The notes under the pieces are model-generated. The model had not been told where the DNA came from and did no database searches. It was given only the letters and a program-made list of their open reading frames with translations. A stretch of 64,000 nt of DNA from Deltaproteobacteria bacterium (lineage in GTDB: Bacteria; Desulfobacterota; Desulfobulbia; Desulfobulbales; Desulfurivibrionaceae), in NCBI GenBank assembly GCA_021847425.1, contig JAJZRF010000004.1, positions 1-64,000 on the forward strand, read 5' to 3'. This document shows positions 15,593 to 24,671 of this stretch, piece by piece (within the stretch, counting starts at the first letter, position 1; the number at the start of each line of letters is the position of its first letter). Made by a program: the position numbers and the translations under genes.

Positions 15593-16132
15593 ATGGGAGC
15601 GCAGCCTCTTTTTTCCCTGCAGGATTTTTATGGCGGCAGCATCCGTGCCCGGCTTGCCGTCGCCCATCTGCTCTTTTCCCAGCTTGCCGGGGAGCTGGCC
15701 GCACACGCAGCGTTTACCGGGATGTTGGCCCAGGCGGTGATCTTGCAGAAAGACATGGCCCGGATCATGGCCGACCTTGACCATGGCGCTCTCTGCGCCG
15801 TCTGCGGCGCCAGGGAGGGAGGCGGATGTTGCAGCAGCTTCATGTCCGGGGAAAACGACGCGCTCCAGTTGCTGCTTAATCTTCTTATCGGGGTTCCGGT
15901 TGCAGCCCTGCGGGAGGATGAGGAGTGCTGTTTTCTCGGCAACACCGGTTGCCTGCTTCTTTTTAAACCCATGTTCTGCCTGAATTATAACTGCCAACAT
16001 ATCCGGCAGAGCGCGGCACCGGCCCAGATGCAGAGGCTGGAGCAGGCAGTCGGCCGTCTGCTCCAGCAGCAGTATGGACTGGAGCAACTGCTGCTGGTTG
16101 TGTTGCGCCGGCAGGGCAGGCTGATCGGCTGA
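15593..16132 (+). CDS. Cys-rich hypothetical protein
   Basis: A 179-residue protein of no family I recognise. Cysteines cluster between about residues 67 and 140: CAVCGAREGGGCC, EECCFLGNTGC, then CLNYNC. The spacing suggests a metal site, possibly Fe-S or zinc. The remaining sequence is helical and Leu/Gln-rich. The start at 15593 is preferred because GAGG lies 6 nt before it; an in-frame start at 15488 would add 35 residues. It is divergent from the rhomboid gene. Confidence 0.65.
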   Translation: MGAQPLFSLQDFYGGSIRARLAVAHLLFSQLAGELAAHAAFTGMLAQAVILQKDMARIMADLDHGALCAVCGAREGGGCCSSFMSGENDALQLLLNLLIGVPVAALREDEECCFLGNTGCLLLFKPMFCLNYNCQHIRQSAAPAQMQRLEQAVGRLLQQQYGLEQLLLVVLRRQGRLIG

Positions 16133-16347
16133 TTTTCCGGCGGGCAGTATTTTCTCTGGGCGACTCTTTTTTTTCCGGCCCCGGACAGGCTGCTCCTGAT
16201 GGCTTTGTGAAGTTATGGCCTTGGGAACACGAAATAATCTGTTGATGGAAACGGAAAAAAATGATTGTATCGGGCTTTGCCAGAACCGGCCAGGATAAAA
16301 ATGATGGCGGATCGTGGTGAAATCAGAATCGTCTTCGGAGGAACAGC

Positions 16348-16869
16348 ATGGATTGGCAGGCCCTGGATTGGCAGACCCGTATTACGGTGATGTTTATTGC
16401 CTGCGGCGCTGCGATTATCGGGATCAGCATTGTCCATTTGCGGGGGCTGTTCAAGGCAACTCCGTTCATTGCCGAGCGGAGCCAGCGTTATGTGGTCCGG
16501 TTTCTCAAGATAAACCGGCTGCTGATGTTCTTTTTTCTGGTCGGCTATGTCGTGGTCGCCATGAGCGTGCTCCTGGGCAGGACGAGTCTTGGCATGTTTT
16601 CGGTGAGTATTATATTTCTTCTTGGCGCGGTGTATGTCTTTCTTGGCAGTTCGCTCCATGCCAGGATGATCAGCGAGATCCAGCAGACCATCCAGGGGCT
16701 GCTGCCCATCTGTCTTGAGTGCAAGAGGATCAGGACCACGGGGGGTGACTCCTCCGATCAGACGTCCTGGAAGGAGATCGAATCGTACATCTCCCAGCGG
16801 ACAGATGCCAGGTTTTCCCACGGCATCTGTCCCCAGTGTCTTGACAAGGTCCGTCAACGCAGAAAATAG
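16348..16869 (+). CDS. Membrane protein with C-terminal CxxC 'ICxxCKxIR' domain
   Basis: A 173-residue protein. The first 110 residues contain three hydrophobic segments (about 12-32, 58-78, 84-103). The C-terminal part (about 122-168) reads PICLECKRIRTTGG...SWKEIESYIS...FSHGICPQC, the motif that often ends PAS/response-regulator proteins (ICxxCKKIR ... FSHxICPxC). The four Cys could bind zinc. Here it is fused to a membrane anchor without a PAS or receiver domain, so it may report a signal from the membrane. GGAGGA precedes the ATG. The 215 bases before it hold nothing I recognise. Confidence 0.75.
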   Translation: MDWQALDWQTRITVMFIACGAAIIGISIVHLRGLFKATPFIAERSQRYVVRFLKINRLLMFFFLVGYVVVAMSVLLGRTSLGMFSVSIIFLLGAVYVFLGSSLHARMISEIQQTIQGLLPICLECKRIRTTGGDSSDQTSWKEIESYISQRTDARFSHGICPQCLDKVRQRRK

Positions 16870-17000
16870 GCGCTCCCTCCCCTTTCGCCATTTCGGCCAT
16901 TTCGAATTTATGCCGGGTTGTTCTGTGAGCTTCAGCAGTTGCGCCAAGGCATACTCCTGCTGGAGCTTTTGTGCGGCAACGGGTCAGGCCGTTCTTCCGG

Positions 17001-17510
17001 TCAGCAGCCTTCTATGGCCTTGCGTTTTTTCTTGGCCGGAGTCGGGGCTGCAGCCGCCGGGGCCGGAGCTGCCTTCTGATCCGGAGCCACCGTAGTTGCT
17101 GTGTGGCAACCGGTGCAGGCGGTGGGGCCTTTCTTGCCGTTCACTCCGGCGGTATGGCAGGTTTTGCACCGGGCATGGAACACATCCATGGGTTTCCGCA
17201 GTTTCGCATTGGCGAATTTTTCGTTGTGGCAGGTTGCGCAATGCAGGCTATTCGCGTTCGGCAGCCCGGCGATGGCCGCTTCGTTCAGAGGCTGATGCTT
17301 GGCGTCGTGATGGCAGGTGGTGCAATCAAGGCCAAGGGCCGTGTGTGTGGCGTGGCTGAAATGGGCGGGCTTCTTGCCGCTGATCACCAGTTCCTGGGCT
17401 GGAGCCGCGATCTTTTTGCCTGCCTCGTTTGTGGCGGCATGCAGGTCGCTCATGGTCACGGTCAGACCGGCGGCCAACATCATGGCAAGGGCAATCATTG
17501 TTTTTTTCAT
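17001..17510 (-). CDS. Tetrahaem class III cytochrome c (c3-like), periplasmic
   Basis: A 169-residue secreted protein with a signal peptide (MKKTMIALAMMLAAGLTVTM). Four CxxCH haem-binding motifs lie at residues 63-67 (CTTCH), 91-95 (CATCH), 115-119 (CKTCH) and 132-136 (CTGCH), with several extra His for axial ligation (HFSHATH). The layout is that of cytochrome c3/c7-type carriers in sulfate- and metal-reducing bacteria. An Ala/Pro/Lys tail (about 140-169) ends in Cys. AGGAGGA precedes the ATG. It probably shuttles electrons in the periplasm between dehydrogenases and membrane complexes. Confidence 0.92.
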   Translation of the reverse strand: MKKTMIALAMMLAAGLTVTMSDLHAATNEAGKKIAAPAQELVISGKKPAHFSHATHTALGLDCTTCHHDAKHQPLNEAAIAGLPNANSLHCATCHNEKFANAKLRKPMDVFHARCKTCHTAGVNGKKGPTACTGCHTATTVAPDQKAAPAPAAAAPTPAKKKRKAIEGC

Positions 17511-17867
17511 GGTGATTCCTCCTAAGAGTTCTTGGTTTGCAGAGTTGCTTTCCGGGGAGTCCGTTCTCCCGTCGTCGCTACCTCTGTTGTCTGTATCCTA
17601 TCCACGCGCTGCCGGTTTTCCTAGAGGACATAGGGTGATGTCGGGCGACATCCGTTGCCGGGCGCGGGATGCAGGGCGCCATGTCTGGCCGGTTCATGAC
17701 CCTTATTTATATTGTCCCTGCTTTGGCGGGCGTGGTAGTCTGGCGCCCGATGAAAAAAGTCGCGCTGTTGCACTTTTGGCAAGTTGTTGTGCAAAAATAA
17801 TGCTGGATATTGAAGGATAGTGATCGGCAGCAGCGCCGCTTACGCTGCTGTAAACGGAAAAGGGAAG
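17511..17867. other. Divergent intergenic region, 357 bases
   Basis: Lies between the cytochrome gene (minus) and the U32 gene (plus), so it must hold both promoters. I see no convincing sigma-70 pair. A sequence at 17777-17792 resembles a sigma-54 site but has the wrong spacing. There is a short G+C inverted repeat near 17725-17745. No gene was recognised. Confidence 0.5.
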
Positions 17868-19982
17868 ATGACGCACCAGAAAACAAGCAGAAGAACGGAA
17901 CTCCTTGCCCCGGTGGGGAGCCTGGGGTCATTTTTCGCCGCCCTGGAGAACGGGGCCGATGCCGTATATTGCGGCTTAAAGGATTTTTCCGCCCGGGCCA
18001 AGGCCAAGAATTTCACCCTGCCTGAGGTGGAAAGAATGGTTGTCCATGCCCACCGGCAGCACCGGCGGCTCTACCTCGCCCTCAACACCCTGATTAAGGA
18101 AAGGGAGCTGCCCCAGCTGGTGGGAATTTTGGCCGATCTGGCCGGGATCGGGATTGATGGCCTCATCATTCAGGATCTTGGGGTCTGGCGGCTGGCCAGA
18201 AACCATTTCCCCCAGTTGCCCCTGCACGCCTCAACCCAGCTGGCGGTGCATAACGCGGCCGGAGTCGTGATGCTCGAACGGATGGGGTTCACCCGGGCGG
18301 TTCTGGCCCGAGAGCTCTCCTTGGCCGAGATCGGGGCAATCCGGCAGCAGAGCACCATCGAGCTGGAGCATTTTGTCCACGGGGCCTTGTGCTTTTCCAT
18401 TTCCGGCCAGTGTTTGTTTTCTTCCGCCGTCAGCGGGCAAAGCGGCAACCGGGGCCGTTGCGCCCAGCCTTGCCGCCGCCGCTATCTCAACCGGGAACAG
18501 CCCGGTTATCATTTTTCCACCAGCGATTTCTGCGCCCTTTCTCAATTGCCCCAGCTGCTCAAGGCCGGGGTCATCAGTCTCAAGATTGAAGGGAGGATGA
18601 AGAGCGCCGAGTACGTGGCCCGGGTGGTGGCGGCTTACCGGCTGGTGCTGGATGCCCCGGAAAGCGGGCGCAAGCAGGCGATGCAGGAAGCCCAGGAGCA
18701 GCTGGCCCTCTCCTTTGGCCGCCAGGCGACCAAGGGGTTTCTTACCGGCTCCGTCCCGGCGGGGCTCGCGGATTCCGCCAGGCAAGGCACCCTGGGCAAG
18801 CAGCTCGGCGCGGTGACTTCGCTGCGCGGCGGCATGGTGGGCTTTGTGACCAACGACCGGCTGCATGTGGGCGACCGGATCCGCATCCAGCCCCAAAACG
18901 ATCAAGCCGGCACCGGCTTCACGGTGCGGGAACTCTGGATCGAAGAGAAAAAATTTAAAGTCGTCAAGGCAGGGGATTTTGTCCGGGTGCGGATTCCCGG
19001 CAAGGGCGGCTTTTTTCAGGTGGGAGACAAGGTTTTCAAGGTGGGCGGCAAGGCTGCCTTTACCCTGAGCCCGGAGGCTTGCCGCGCCACTCTCGATCAG
19101 GTGGTGGCGCCGGAGAAGAGCCAGGCCCGGAAAGAGAGTCTTGGTCAGGCCCGGAGGCAGGCCCTGGCCGGTCTGCTGCCTGCCTCTGCTCCTCAGGCAA
19201 CTTCCGCTCAGACCCTCACTGTACGGGGGAGGGAGCCCCAGGATTTTCGTATCCTGGATGAGCCGGGGGTTGCCATGCTTGAATTGCCGTTGACCCCGGA
19301 GACCTTGTCTGCCCTAAAAAAGGTGGATCACCAGCGCGAGGAATGGCAGGGGCGGGTCATCTGGGAAATTCCCCCCATGCTTTTCGGAGCGGAGTGGGAC
19401 GAATACCGCCGGGCGGTGGGGATGCTGGCCGGGCAGGGTTTTCAGCGGTTCCGGATCAACAATCTGGGGCATCTCCCCTTATTCGCGGGTCTGTCGGGGC
19501 TGACCCTGCTGGGCGGCTTCCGCTGCTACACCCTGAACAGTCAGGCCGCGCTTGCCTGGCAGGAGCTGGGTCTTGGTGAACTCACCGCCGATCTGGAGGA
19601 CGACCGCAAGAACCTGCAGGAGCTCTTCCGCCGGGCTGAACATCTGCCTCCCTTGGCAATCACGGTCTACAGCCCGCTGGTGGTGATGCTTTCCCGCATC
19701 CCGGTCCGGGGAGTGCGGCCCGGCTCGGTGCTGCGGGCGGAAGGGGGCGAGGGGTATCGCGTTTTCCAGCACCACGCCCTCACCGAGGTTCTGGCGGAGC
19801 AGGATTTTTCCCTGCTGGGGTTTCTTGCTGAACTTAAGGGGATGGGCTGCTCCCGGATCATCGTTGATCTGAGCCATTGCGGGGCTCTTTCCGCAAAGGG
19901 GCGCCAGGTGTTGGGTGCTCTTGGTGCTGATCAGCCCCTGCCGGAAACCACGGCGTTTAATTACGAGCGCGGTCTGGCCTGA
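17868..19982 (+). CDS. Peptidase U32-family protein, RlhA-like (DUF3656 present)
   Basis: A 704-residue protein. The N-terminal U32 domain starts ELLAPVGSLGSFFAALENGA and has the Cys-rich core (about 170-215) GALCFSISGQCLFSS...NRGRCAQPCRRRY with four conserved Cys. A long C-terminal part matches the DUF3656/collagenase-like arrangement of YdcP/RlhA, which hydroxylates cytidine 2501 of 23S rRNA. The length is close to RlhA (about 650-700), against about 450 for TrhP. The start at 17868 lies next to GGGAAG. RlhA as the exact function is likely, not proven; other U32 proteins modify tRNA. Confidence 0.85.
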   Translation: MTHQKTSRRTELLAPVGSLGSFFAALENGADAVYCGLKDFSARAKAKNFTLPEVERMVVHAHRQHRRLYLALNTLIKERELPQLVGILADLAGIGIDGLIIQDLGVWRLARNHFPQLPLHASTQLAVHNAAGVVMLERMGFTRAVLARELSLAEIGAIRQQSTIELEHFVHGALCFSISGQCLFSSAVSGQSGNRGRCAQPCRRRYLNREQPGYHFSTSDFCALSQLPQLLKAGVISLKIEGRMKSAEYVARVVAAYRLVLDAPESGRKQAMQEAQEQLALSFGRQATKGFLTGSVPAGLADSARQGTLGKQLGAVTSLRGGMVGFVTNDRLHVGDRIRIQPQNDQAGTGFTVRELWIEEKKFKVVKAGDFVRVRIPGKGGFFQVGDKVFKVGGKAAFTLSPEACRATLDQVVAPEKSQARKESLGQARRQALAGLLPASAPQATSAQTLTVRGREPQDFRILDEPGVAMLELPLTPETLSALKKVDHQREEWQGRVIWEIPPMLFGAEWDEYRRAVGMLAGQGFQRFRINNLGHLPLFAGLSGLTLLGGFRCYTLNSQAALAWQELGLGELTADLEDDRKNLQELFRRAEHLPPLAITVYSPLVVMLSRIPVRGVRPGSVLRAEGGEGYRVFQHHALTEVLAEQDFSLLGFLAELKGMGCSRIIVDLSHCGALSAKGRQVLGALGADQPLPETTAFNYERGLA

Positions 19983-20044
19983 TCCCTCCTCTTCTTGCGC
20001 TGTTCCACTGCCTTTTCCCCCTTGGTGCATCCCTCTGAAAAATA

Positions 20045-20109
20045 TTGACAACCCCTTGGCAACGGCTTAAAGGTACCATTGCTTGGTCATGTTTGGACAA
20101 TATTGGACA
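20045..20109 (+). promoter_or_regulatory. Promoter and direct repeat in front of the ehr-like cluster
   Basis: TTGACA (20045-20050) is followed after 17 nt by TAAAGG (20068-20073), a promoter with a perfect -35 and weak -10, suitable for an activated promoter. Between it and the first start codon TTGGACA occurs twice (20093-20099 and 20103-20109) with a ten-base period, as in a direct-repeat operator on one face of DNA. Confidence 0.45.
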
Positions 20110-20112
20110 GAA

Positions 20113-20799
20113 ATGGATAAAATATTTATTTCCATAAAGGGTGTGGCGGAAAAGCTGGGTGTTTCCGAGAAGACCATCTACCGCATGGTGAGCGACAACC
20201 AGATCCCATTTGCCGTGAAGATCGGCGGGCAATGGCGTTTCAAGGCCGAAGAGGTGGTTGACTGGATCGACAGCCAGAAACCGGGCGTTGCCGCCCCCCG
20301 CCGGAAGACGGATTACCGCATCTCCCTGGCCGATGCCCTGGAAAACGGCGCGGTCCTCTATCGCATCCACGGCACCAACCGTGATGAAGTCATTGACGAG
20401 CTGCTGGCGGCCCATCCCTATACCGCGAATTTTGATGCCAAGGGAATTAAGATTTCTCTGCTCTCACGGGAATCGGTGGCCTCCTCCTCCATGGACGGCA
20501 TCGCCTGGATGTCCCCCGATCCGGCCCTGCCGGTCTATCTGGAAAAGAGCATGGTGCTTCTCGCCTTCCTCGAAAATCCGGTGGATTTCAAGGCGCTGGA
20601 CAACCGCAAGACCGAGCTGCTTTTTCTGGTGCTGCCCGCCAACAACACCGAACTGGCCATCCTCGAACGTAAATTGTGGAGGCTTTCCATGTCTGCGCCC
20701 TTCCTGAACGGGATCAGAGAGCAGCTGACCCGCAAGAAACTGCTCGAATTCATTGCCGCGGAGGAAGCGGTTATTTTTCAACAAAGGCCTTCCGCATGA
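20113..20799 (+). CDS. Excisionase-type HTH fused to degenerate PTS EIIA domain, regulator
   Basis: A 228-residue protein. Residues 4-56 are an excisionase/MerR-like winged helix (SIKGVAEKLGVSEKTIYRMV...GGQWRFKAEEVVDWI). Residues 75-220 have the fold pattern of PTS EIIA (fructose/nitrogen type), but where the phosphorylated His would be (GIAIPHA in active EIIA) it reads GIAWMSPD, so it cannot take phosphate there. Its stop overlaps the start of the next gene (ATGA), so it is translated with the membrane complex and probably regulates it. Start chosen as MDKIFISIKG at 20113. Confidence 0.82.
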   Translation: MDKIFISIKGVAEKLGVSEKTIYRMVSDNQIPFAVKIGGQWRFKAEEVVDWIDSQKPGVAAPRRKTDYRISLADALENGAVLYRIHGTNRDEVIDELLAAHPYTANFDAKGIKISLLSRESVASSSMDGIAWMSPDPALPVYLEKSMVLLAFLENPVDFKALDNRKTELLFLVLPANNTELAILERKLWRLSMSAPFLNGIREQLTRKKLLEFIAAEEAVIFQQRPSA

Positions 20800-22781
20800 A
20801 TCTTCTTTTCAATGCCTTTCTTCTCTTCGGCCTCGGCGCTTTGCTGGCAATCATCCCTTGGCGCGGCGGCAAAGCGGCTACCCTCTTCGGCAGCGGCAGC
20901 GCCATCCTCGGTTGTCTTCTCGGTCTGCTTGCTGCAGGGCAGGGGTTGGCCGCCGGGGCGGCGGAAACATTTTTTCTGCCCCTGTCCATACCGGGCGGGG
21001 CTTTTTCCCTGCGGCTGGACGGATTGTCCGCTTTTTTTCTGCTCCCCCTTTTCGTCGTCGGCCTGGCCGGCGCCCTCTATGGGGGTGAATACATGAAGGG
21101 CGGGGAAAAAAGCCGCTGGTCAGGGCTGCACTGGACCTGGTACAACCTGCTCATCCTTTCCATGGCGCTGGTGGTGACCGCGGCCAACGGCATGCTGTTT
21201 CTTTTTGCCTGGGAGTGCATGTCGCTCACCTCCTTTTTTCTGGTAATCACCGAGCACAATCTGGCGGAAGCGGTGGAGGCCGGGTGGACCTATCTGCTCG
21301 CCACCCATCTCGGCGCTGCCTTTCTTTTTGCCTTTTTTCTCTCGGCCTCCGCGCTTTCCGGCAGCCTTGAGTTTGCCTCTTTCCGGATGCTCGGGCAACT
21401 CTCGATTCCGGCGGCCTCCGGACTTTTCCTTCTGTTGCTGGTCGGCTTCGGCAGCAAGGCCGGCGTTTTCCCCTTCCATGTCTGGCTGCCAGACGCGCAT
21501 CCGGCCGCGCCCAGCCATGTTTCCGCGCTCATGAGCGGGGTCATGGTGAAAACCGCCATTTACGGGCTTCTCCGGCTCTTTTCCTTTTTGCCCGCAGCAC
21601 CCCCGCCATGGTGGGGCGGGCTGTTGATGGCAATCGGCATCATCGGCGCCCTGTTCGGCATTGCCATGGCAGCCCTGCAACGTGATGTGAAAAGGAGCCT
21701 GGCCTATTCCACCGTGGAAAACATCGGCATCATCCTGCTGGCCCTCGGTTTCTGGATGCAGTGCCGGGCCACCGGGCATTATCTGGCCGCGGCCCTGGCC
21801 CTGGCCGGGGCGTTGATCCATCTTCTCAACCACTCCCTGTTCAAAAGCCTGCTCTTCATGGGGGCTGGCTCGCTCATGCACGGCAGCGGCAGCCGCGATC
21901 TCAACCGGATGGGCGGCCTCATGCGCCGCATGCCCGTAACCGGGGTGCTGATTGTCTGCGGCGGCCTGGCCATCAGCGCGCTGCCGCCCTTCAATGGCCT
22001 GATCGGCGAATGGTTCATCTACCGCGCCCTGCTTGAGAGCGGCACCGTTCTCTCCGGCCTGGCCGGATTCTTCCCCCTGGTGCTCATTGGCCTTCTTGCC
22101 CTGGTCGGCGGCATGGTGCTTATCGTCATGACCCGAATCATCGGCATCGCCCTGGCCGGGGAGCCGCGCAGCCCGGCAGCCGCTGGGGCGCATGAGGCAG
22201 GCTGGCCCATGTGGAGCGGGATGGCGGCCTTGGCCCTGCTCTGTCTGGCAGGCGGCCTTATGCCGGTTCTTCTCTTGCAAGTGGCGGGACGGGCCGCAAC
22301 CCTGCTTGACCCGGCCGCGGCAACCCTGCTGGCCGGCAACGCCATGTCGCCCTGGTGGCTGGGGATCATGGCACTCTTGCTTTTTGGCTGTATTCTGGCC
22401 GCCTACGGCTTTCTCCGATGGCGGCAGGGGCGCGGTATTGTCGCATCCTCCCGCACCTGGGGCTGCGGTTTCGCCTTTCCGTCAAGCCGCATGTCCTACA
22501 GCGCCGAGAGTTATACGGAGCTTCCCCAAAGCGCCATGTTCTGCAACTGCCTGAGCCCCTCAACCGAAGACGGCCGGACCATCGGCTTCTTCCCGGAGGC
22601 GAAACGCTTTTCCTTTGAGGCGCCGGACCCGGTGCTGGAGAGATTGTTCAAGCCTTTCTTCCGGCGGGCCGCTCGGGTTTGCAGCGGTTTTCGCGGGTTG
22701 CAGGCGGGCCAGCTGCATGTCTATCTGCTCTATATCTTCAGCGCCACCATTCTGCTTCTCTTCTGGGTGGGGCAACGATGA
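20796..22781 (+). CDS. HyfB-like (NuoL/Mrp-type) membrane subunit 1 of Ehr-like complex
   Basis: A 661-residue polytopic protein, about 14 or more segments. Antiporter-family marks: the Glu of TM5 (FLFAWECMSLTSFF) and the Lys helix GFGSKAGVFPFHVWLPDAHP with SHVSALMSGVMVK, both used for proton movement in complex I. The C-terminal extension (TWGCGFAFPSSRMSYSAE...) is typical of HyfB. It begins inside the stop of the regulator gene (ATGA). A second HyfB-like gene closes the cluster (28644), so the complex has three antiporter-like proteins in all. Which ion it moves cannot be told. Confidence 0.9.
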   Translation: MNLLFNAFLLFGLGALLAIIPWRGGKAATLFGSGSAILGCLLGLLAAGQGLAAGAAETFFLPLSIPGGAFSLRLDGLSAFFLLPLFVVGLAGALYGGEYMKGGEKSRWSGLHWTWYNLLILSMALVVTAANGMLFLFAWECMSLTSFFLVITEHNLAEAVEAGWTYLLATHLGAAFLFAFFLSASALSGSLEFASFRMLGQLSIPAASGLFLLLLVGFGSKAGVFPFHVWLPDAHPAAPSHVSALMSGVMVKTAIYGLLRLFSFLPAAPPPWWGGLLMAIGIIGALFGIAMAALQRDVKRSLAYSTVENIGIILLALGFWMQCRATGHYLAAALALAGALIHLLNHSLFKSLLFMGAGSLMHGSGSRDLNRMGGLMRRMPVTGVLIVCGGLAISALPPFNGLIGEWFIYRALLESGTVLSGLAGFFPLVLIGLLALVGGMVLIVMTRIIGIALAGEPRSPAAAGAHEAGWPMWSGMAALALLCLAGGLMPVLLLQVAGRAATLLDPAAATLLAGNAMSPWWLGIMALLLFGCILAAYGFLRWRQGRGIVASSRTWGCGFAFPSSRMSYSAESYTELPQSAMFCNCLSPSTEDGRTIGFFPEAKRFSFEAPDPVLERLFKPFFRRAARVCSGFRGLQAGQLHVYLLYIFSATILLLFWVGQR

Positions 22782-22837
22782 AAAGGGAATCTGATTGCCA
22801 TCGAACATCAGTCATGTATTCCGGCAACGCCGGGACT

Positions 22838-23030
22838 GTTCATTTCTTTGCTTGCCCAAAGAAACGAACCAAAGAAAGGGCACCCCGCCACTTGTCCCGC
22901 CGCAGGCGGGATGCCCTGTGCTCCTCGATGCTGCCGGGAGTTTGCAAACTCGCTGCGCTCAAACAGTGCAAACTCCTTTTCGGCAGCCTCTCCGGTGCTC
23001 GGCGGCGTGACAATGGGGAAAACAGAGGAG
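22838..23030. repeat. Dispersed intergenic repeat of the 'TTTCTTTGCTTGCCCAAAGA' type
   Basis: This gene-free segment starts with TTTCTTTGCTTGCCCAAAGA followed by the overlapping inverse (ACGAACCAAAGAAAGGGCAC). It goes on with short palindromes (CCCGCCGCAGGCGGG). From memory this is a family of dispersed repeats in many proteobacteria, often mis-annotated as small proteins. It separates the HyfB-like and HyfC-like genes. I find no gene between 22782 and 23109. Confidence 0.6.
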
Positions 23031-23109
23031 CGGCTTGCGCCCCTCCAACCCATGGTATCATCGCGTCATTGTTAATTTTGCATTCTGCACTTTTAAAGAG
23101 AGAACCGTG

Positions 23110-24018
23110 ATGCTCGAACTGTTCCTGCACCTTCTCCTGCTGTTTGCTCTTTCCCCCCTGTTGCTCGGGGTGATCGGCAAAACAAAGGCCCTCTTTGCCG
23201 GGCGCATCGGGCCCCCGTTTTTGCAATCCTACTACGACATCTGGAAGCTGTTCGGCAAAGGGCTGGTCATCAGCCGCACCACCACCTGGGTTTTCCGGGC
23301 GGGGCCGGTGCTCTCCCTTGCCGTGCCGGTACTCGCCACGCTTCTGGTTCCCTTCGGCGCCATAGGGGCGCCCATTTCCTTTGCCGGCGACCTGATTTTC
23401 TTTGTCTATCTCTTCGGGTTGTCCCGTTTTTTCACGGCCGCAGCGGCCATGGACACCGGCTCCTCCTTCGAAGGCATGGGCGCGGCCCGCGAGGTCACCT
23501 TTTCCTGTCTGGCCGAGCCGACGGTCTTCTTCTCCTTCATCGTCTTGGCCCGGCTTTCCGGCTCCCTTTCCCTGGACACCATGTTCGGTCAAGCCCTGAA
23601 TACGGCCTGGAAGAGCGCCGGACCTTCCCTGATTCTGGTTCTGGCCTGCCTGTTTGTCGTGGTCCTGGTGGAGAATTGCCGCATCCCCTTTGACGATCCC
23701 AATACCCATCTGGAGCTGACCATGATCCACGAGGTGATGGTTCTCGATCACAGTGGCCCTGATTTCGGTATGATTCTCTATGGGGCAGCCATGAAGCTTT
23801 TCGTCCTGGGGGCGTTGGTCGTCCGGCTCGTCTTGCCGGGCTCGACCGGGAATGTATTGCTCGACACCCTGCTGTTTGCCGGCGGGATGCTGCTTCTGGC
23901 CGTGCTCATCGGCGTGGTTGAATCCATCATGGCGCGGTTGCGGCTGTTGCGGGTGCCGCAACTGCTGGTCGGCACCCTGCTGCTTTCTTTTTTCTCGCTG
24001 ATCCTGCTCTTGAGGTAA
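23110..24018 (+). CDS. HyfC/NuoH-like membrane subunit of Ehr-like complex
   Basis: A 302-residue membrane protein of the NuoH/HycD/HyfC family, eight or so segments. Conserved features include RIGPPFLQSYYDIWKLFGK near residue 32 (the Q-site loop) and ENCRIPFDDPNTHLELTMIHE (about 197-217), with the acidic residues that link the quinone site to the proton path. The start at 23110 comes after the dispersed repeat; the gene before ends at 22781. HyfE-like follows after 7 bases. Confidence 0.93.
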   Translation: MLELFLHLLLLFALSPLLLGVIGKTKALFAGRIGPPFLQSYYDIWKLFGKGLVISRTTTWVFRAGPVLSLAVPVLATLLVPFGAIGAPISFAGDLIFFVYLFGLSRFFTAAAAMDTGSSFEGMGAAREVTFSCLAEPTVFFSFIVLARLSGSLSLDTMFGQALNTAWKSAGPSLILVLACLFVVVLVENCRIPFDDPNTHLELTMIHEVMVLDHSGPDFGMILYGAAMKLFVLGALVVRLVLPGSTGNVLLDTLLFAGGMLLLAVLIGVVESIMARLRLLRVPQLLVGTLLLSFFSLILLLR

Positions 24019-24025
24019 GGAAATA

Positions 24026-24670
24026 ATGGACAACTACAATCCGGCCAACCTGCTGCTGCTGCTGGTCATTCTGTTTAATTTCTTTCTTTTGGGGAGCAGC
24101 CGTCTGGGCGCCTGCATCCGGACCGTGGCCATCCAGGGCTCCATCCTTTCGCTGCTGCCCCTTTTTCTCCATGGATTTTCCGGCCATTCCCTGTTTTTGG
24201 CCGGCGGGGCTTTTCTGCTCAAGGGGCTTGCCATTCCCTTTCTGCTGCTGCGGGCCATTCGCCAGGTGCATATCAAAAGGGAAATGGAGCCGTTGATCGG
24301 CTATGTTCCGACCCTGCTCCTCGGCACCCTTGCCACGGCAGGCGCATTTATCTTCAGCGACCGGCTGCCGCTCATCGAGGCGCACCGCGGCTCGCTCTTC
24401 ATCCCTGTCGGCCTGGCCACCCTGGCCACCGGGTTTCTCATGCTCATCACCCGGCGCAAGGCCATCACCCAGGCCCTCGGTTACCTGATCTTTGAAAACG
24501 GGATCTTCATCTTCGGCATGCTCCTGGCCGAGGCCATGCCCCTGATGGTGGAGGCCGGGGTGCTCCTCGATCTTCTGGTCGCGGTGTTTGTCATGGGCAT
24601 TGTCATGCACCAGATCAACCGGGAGTTTTCCAGCATGAACACCGGCAAGCTTTCTTCCTTGAGGGAATAA
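24026..24670 (+). CDS. HyfE-like membrane subunit of Ehr-like complex
   Basis: A 214-residue protein with six or seven hydrophobic segments. It matches HyfE in size and plan (N-terminal short hydrophobic helices, a NuoK-like centre with KAITQALGYLIFENGIFIFG). The Glu in LIFENGIF is the equivalent of the NuoK glutamate in the ion path. It lies tightly between the HyfC-like and HyfF-like genes. Confidence 0.88.
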   Translation: MDNYNPANLLLLLVILFNFFLLGSSRLGACIRTVAIQGSILSLLPLFLHGFSGHSLFLAGGAFLLKGLAIPFLLLRAIRQVHIKREMEPLIGYVPTLLLGTLATAGAFIFSDRLPLIEAHRGSLFIPVGLATLATGFLMLITRRKAITQALGYLIFENGIFIFGMLLAEAMPLMVEAGVLLDLLVAVFVMGIVMHQINREFSSMNTGKLSSLRE

Positions 24671-24671
24671 C

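Noticed and set aside
17777-17792. Sigma-54-like promoter (TTGGCAAG ... TGTGC)
   Set aside because: The GG and GC elements are one base too far apart and the downstream box is not TTGC.
22679-23110. Small protein across the dispersed repeat
   Set aside because: It only translates a known kind of dispersed repeat and the end of the HyfB-like gene in another frame.
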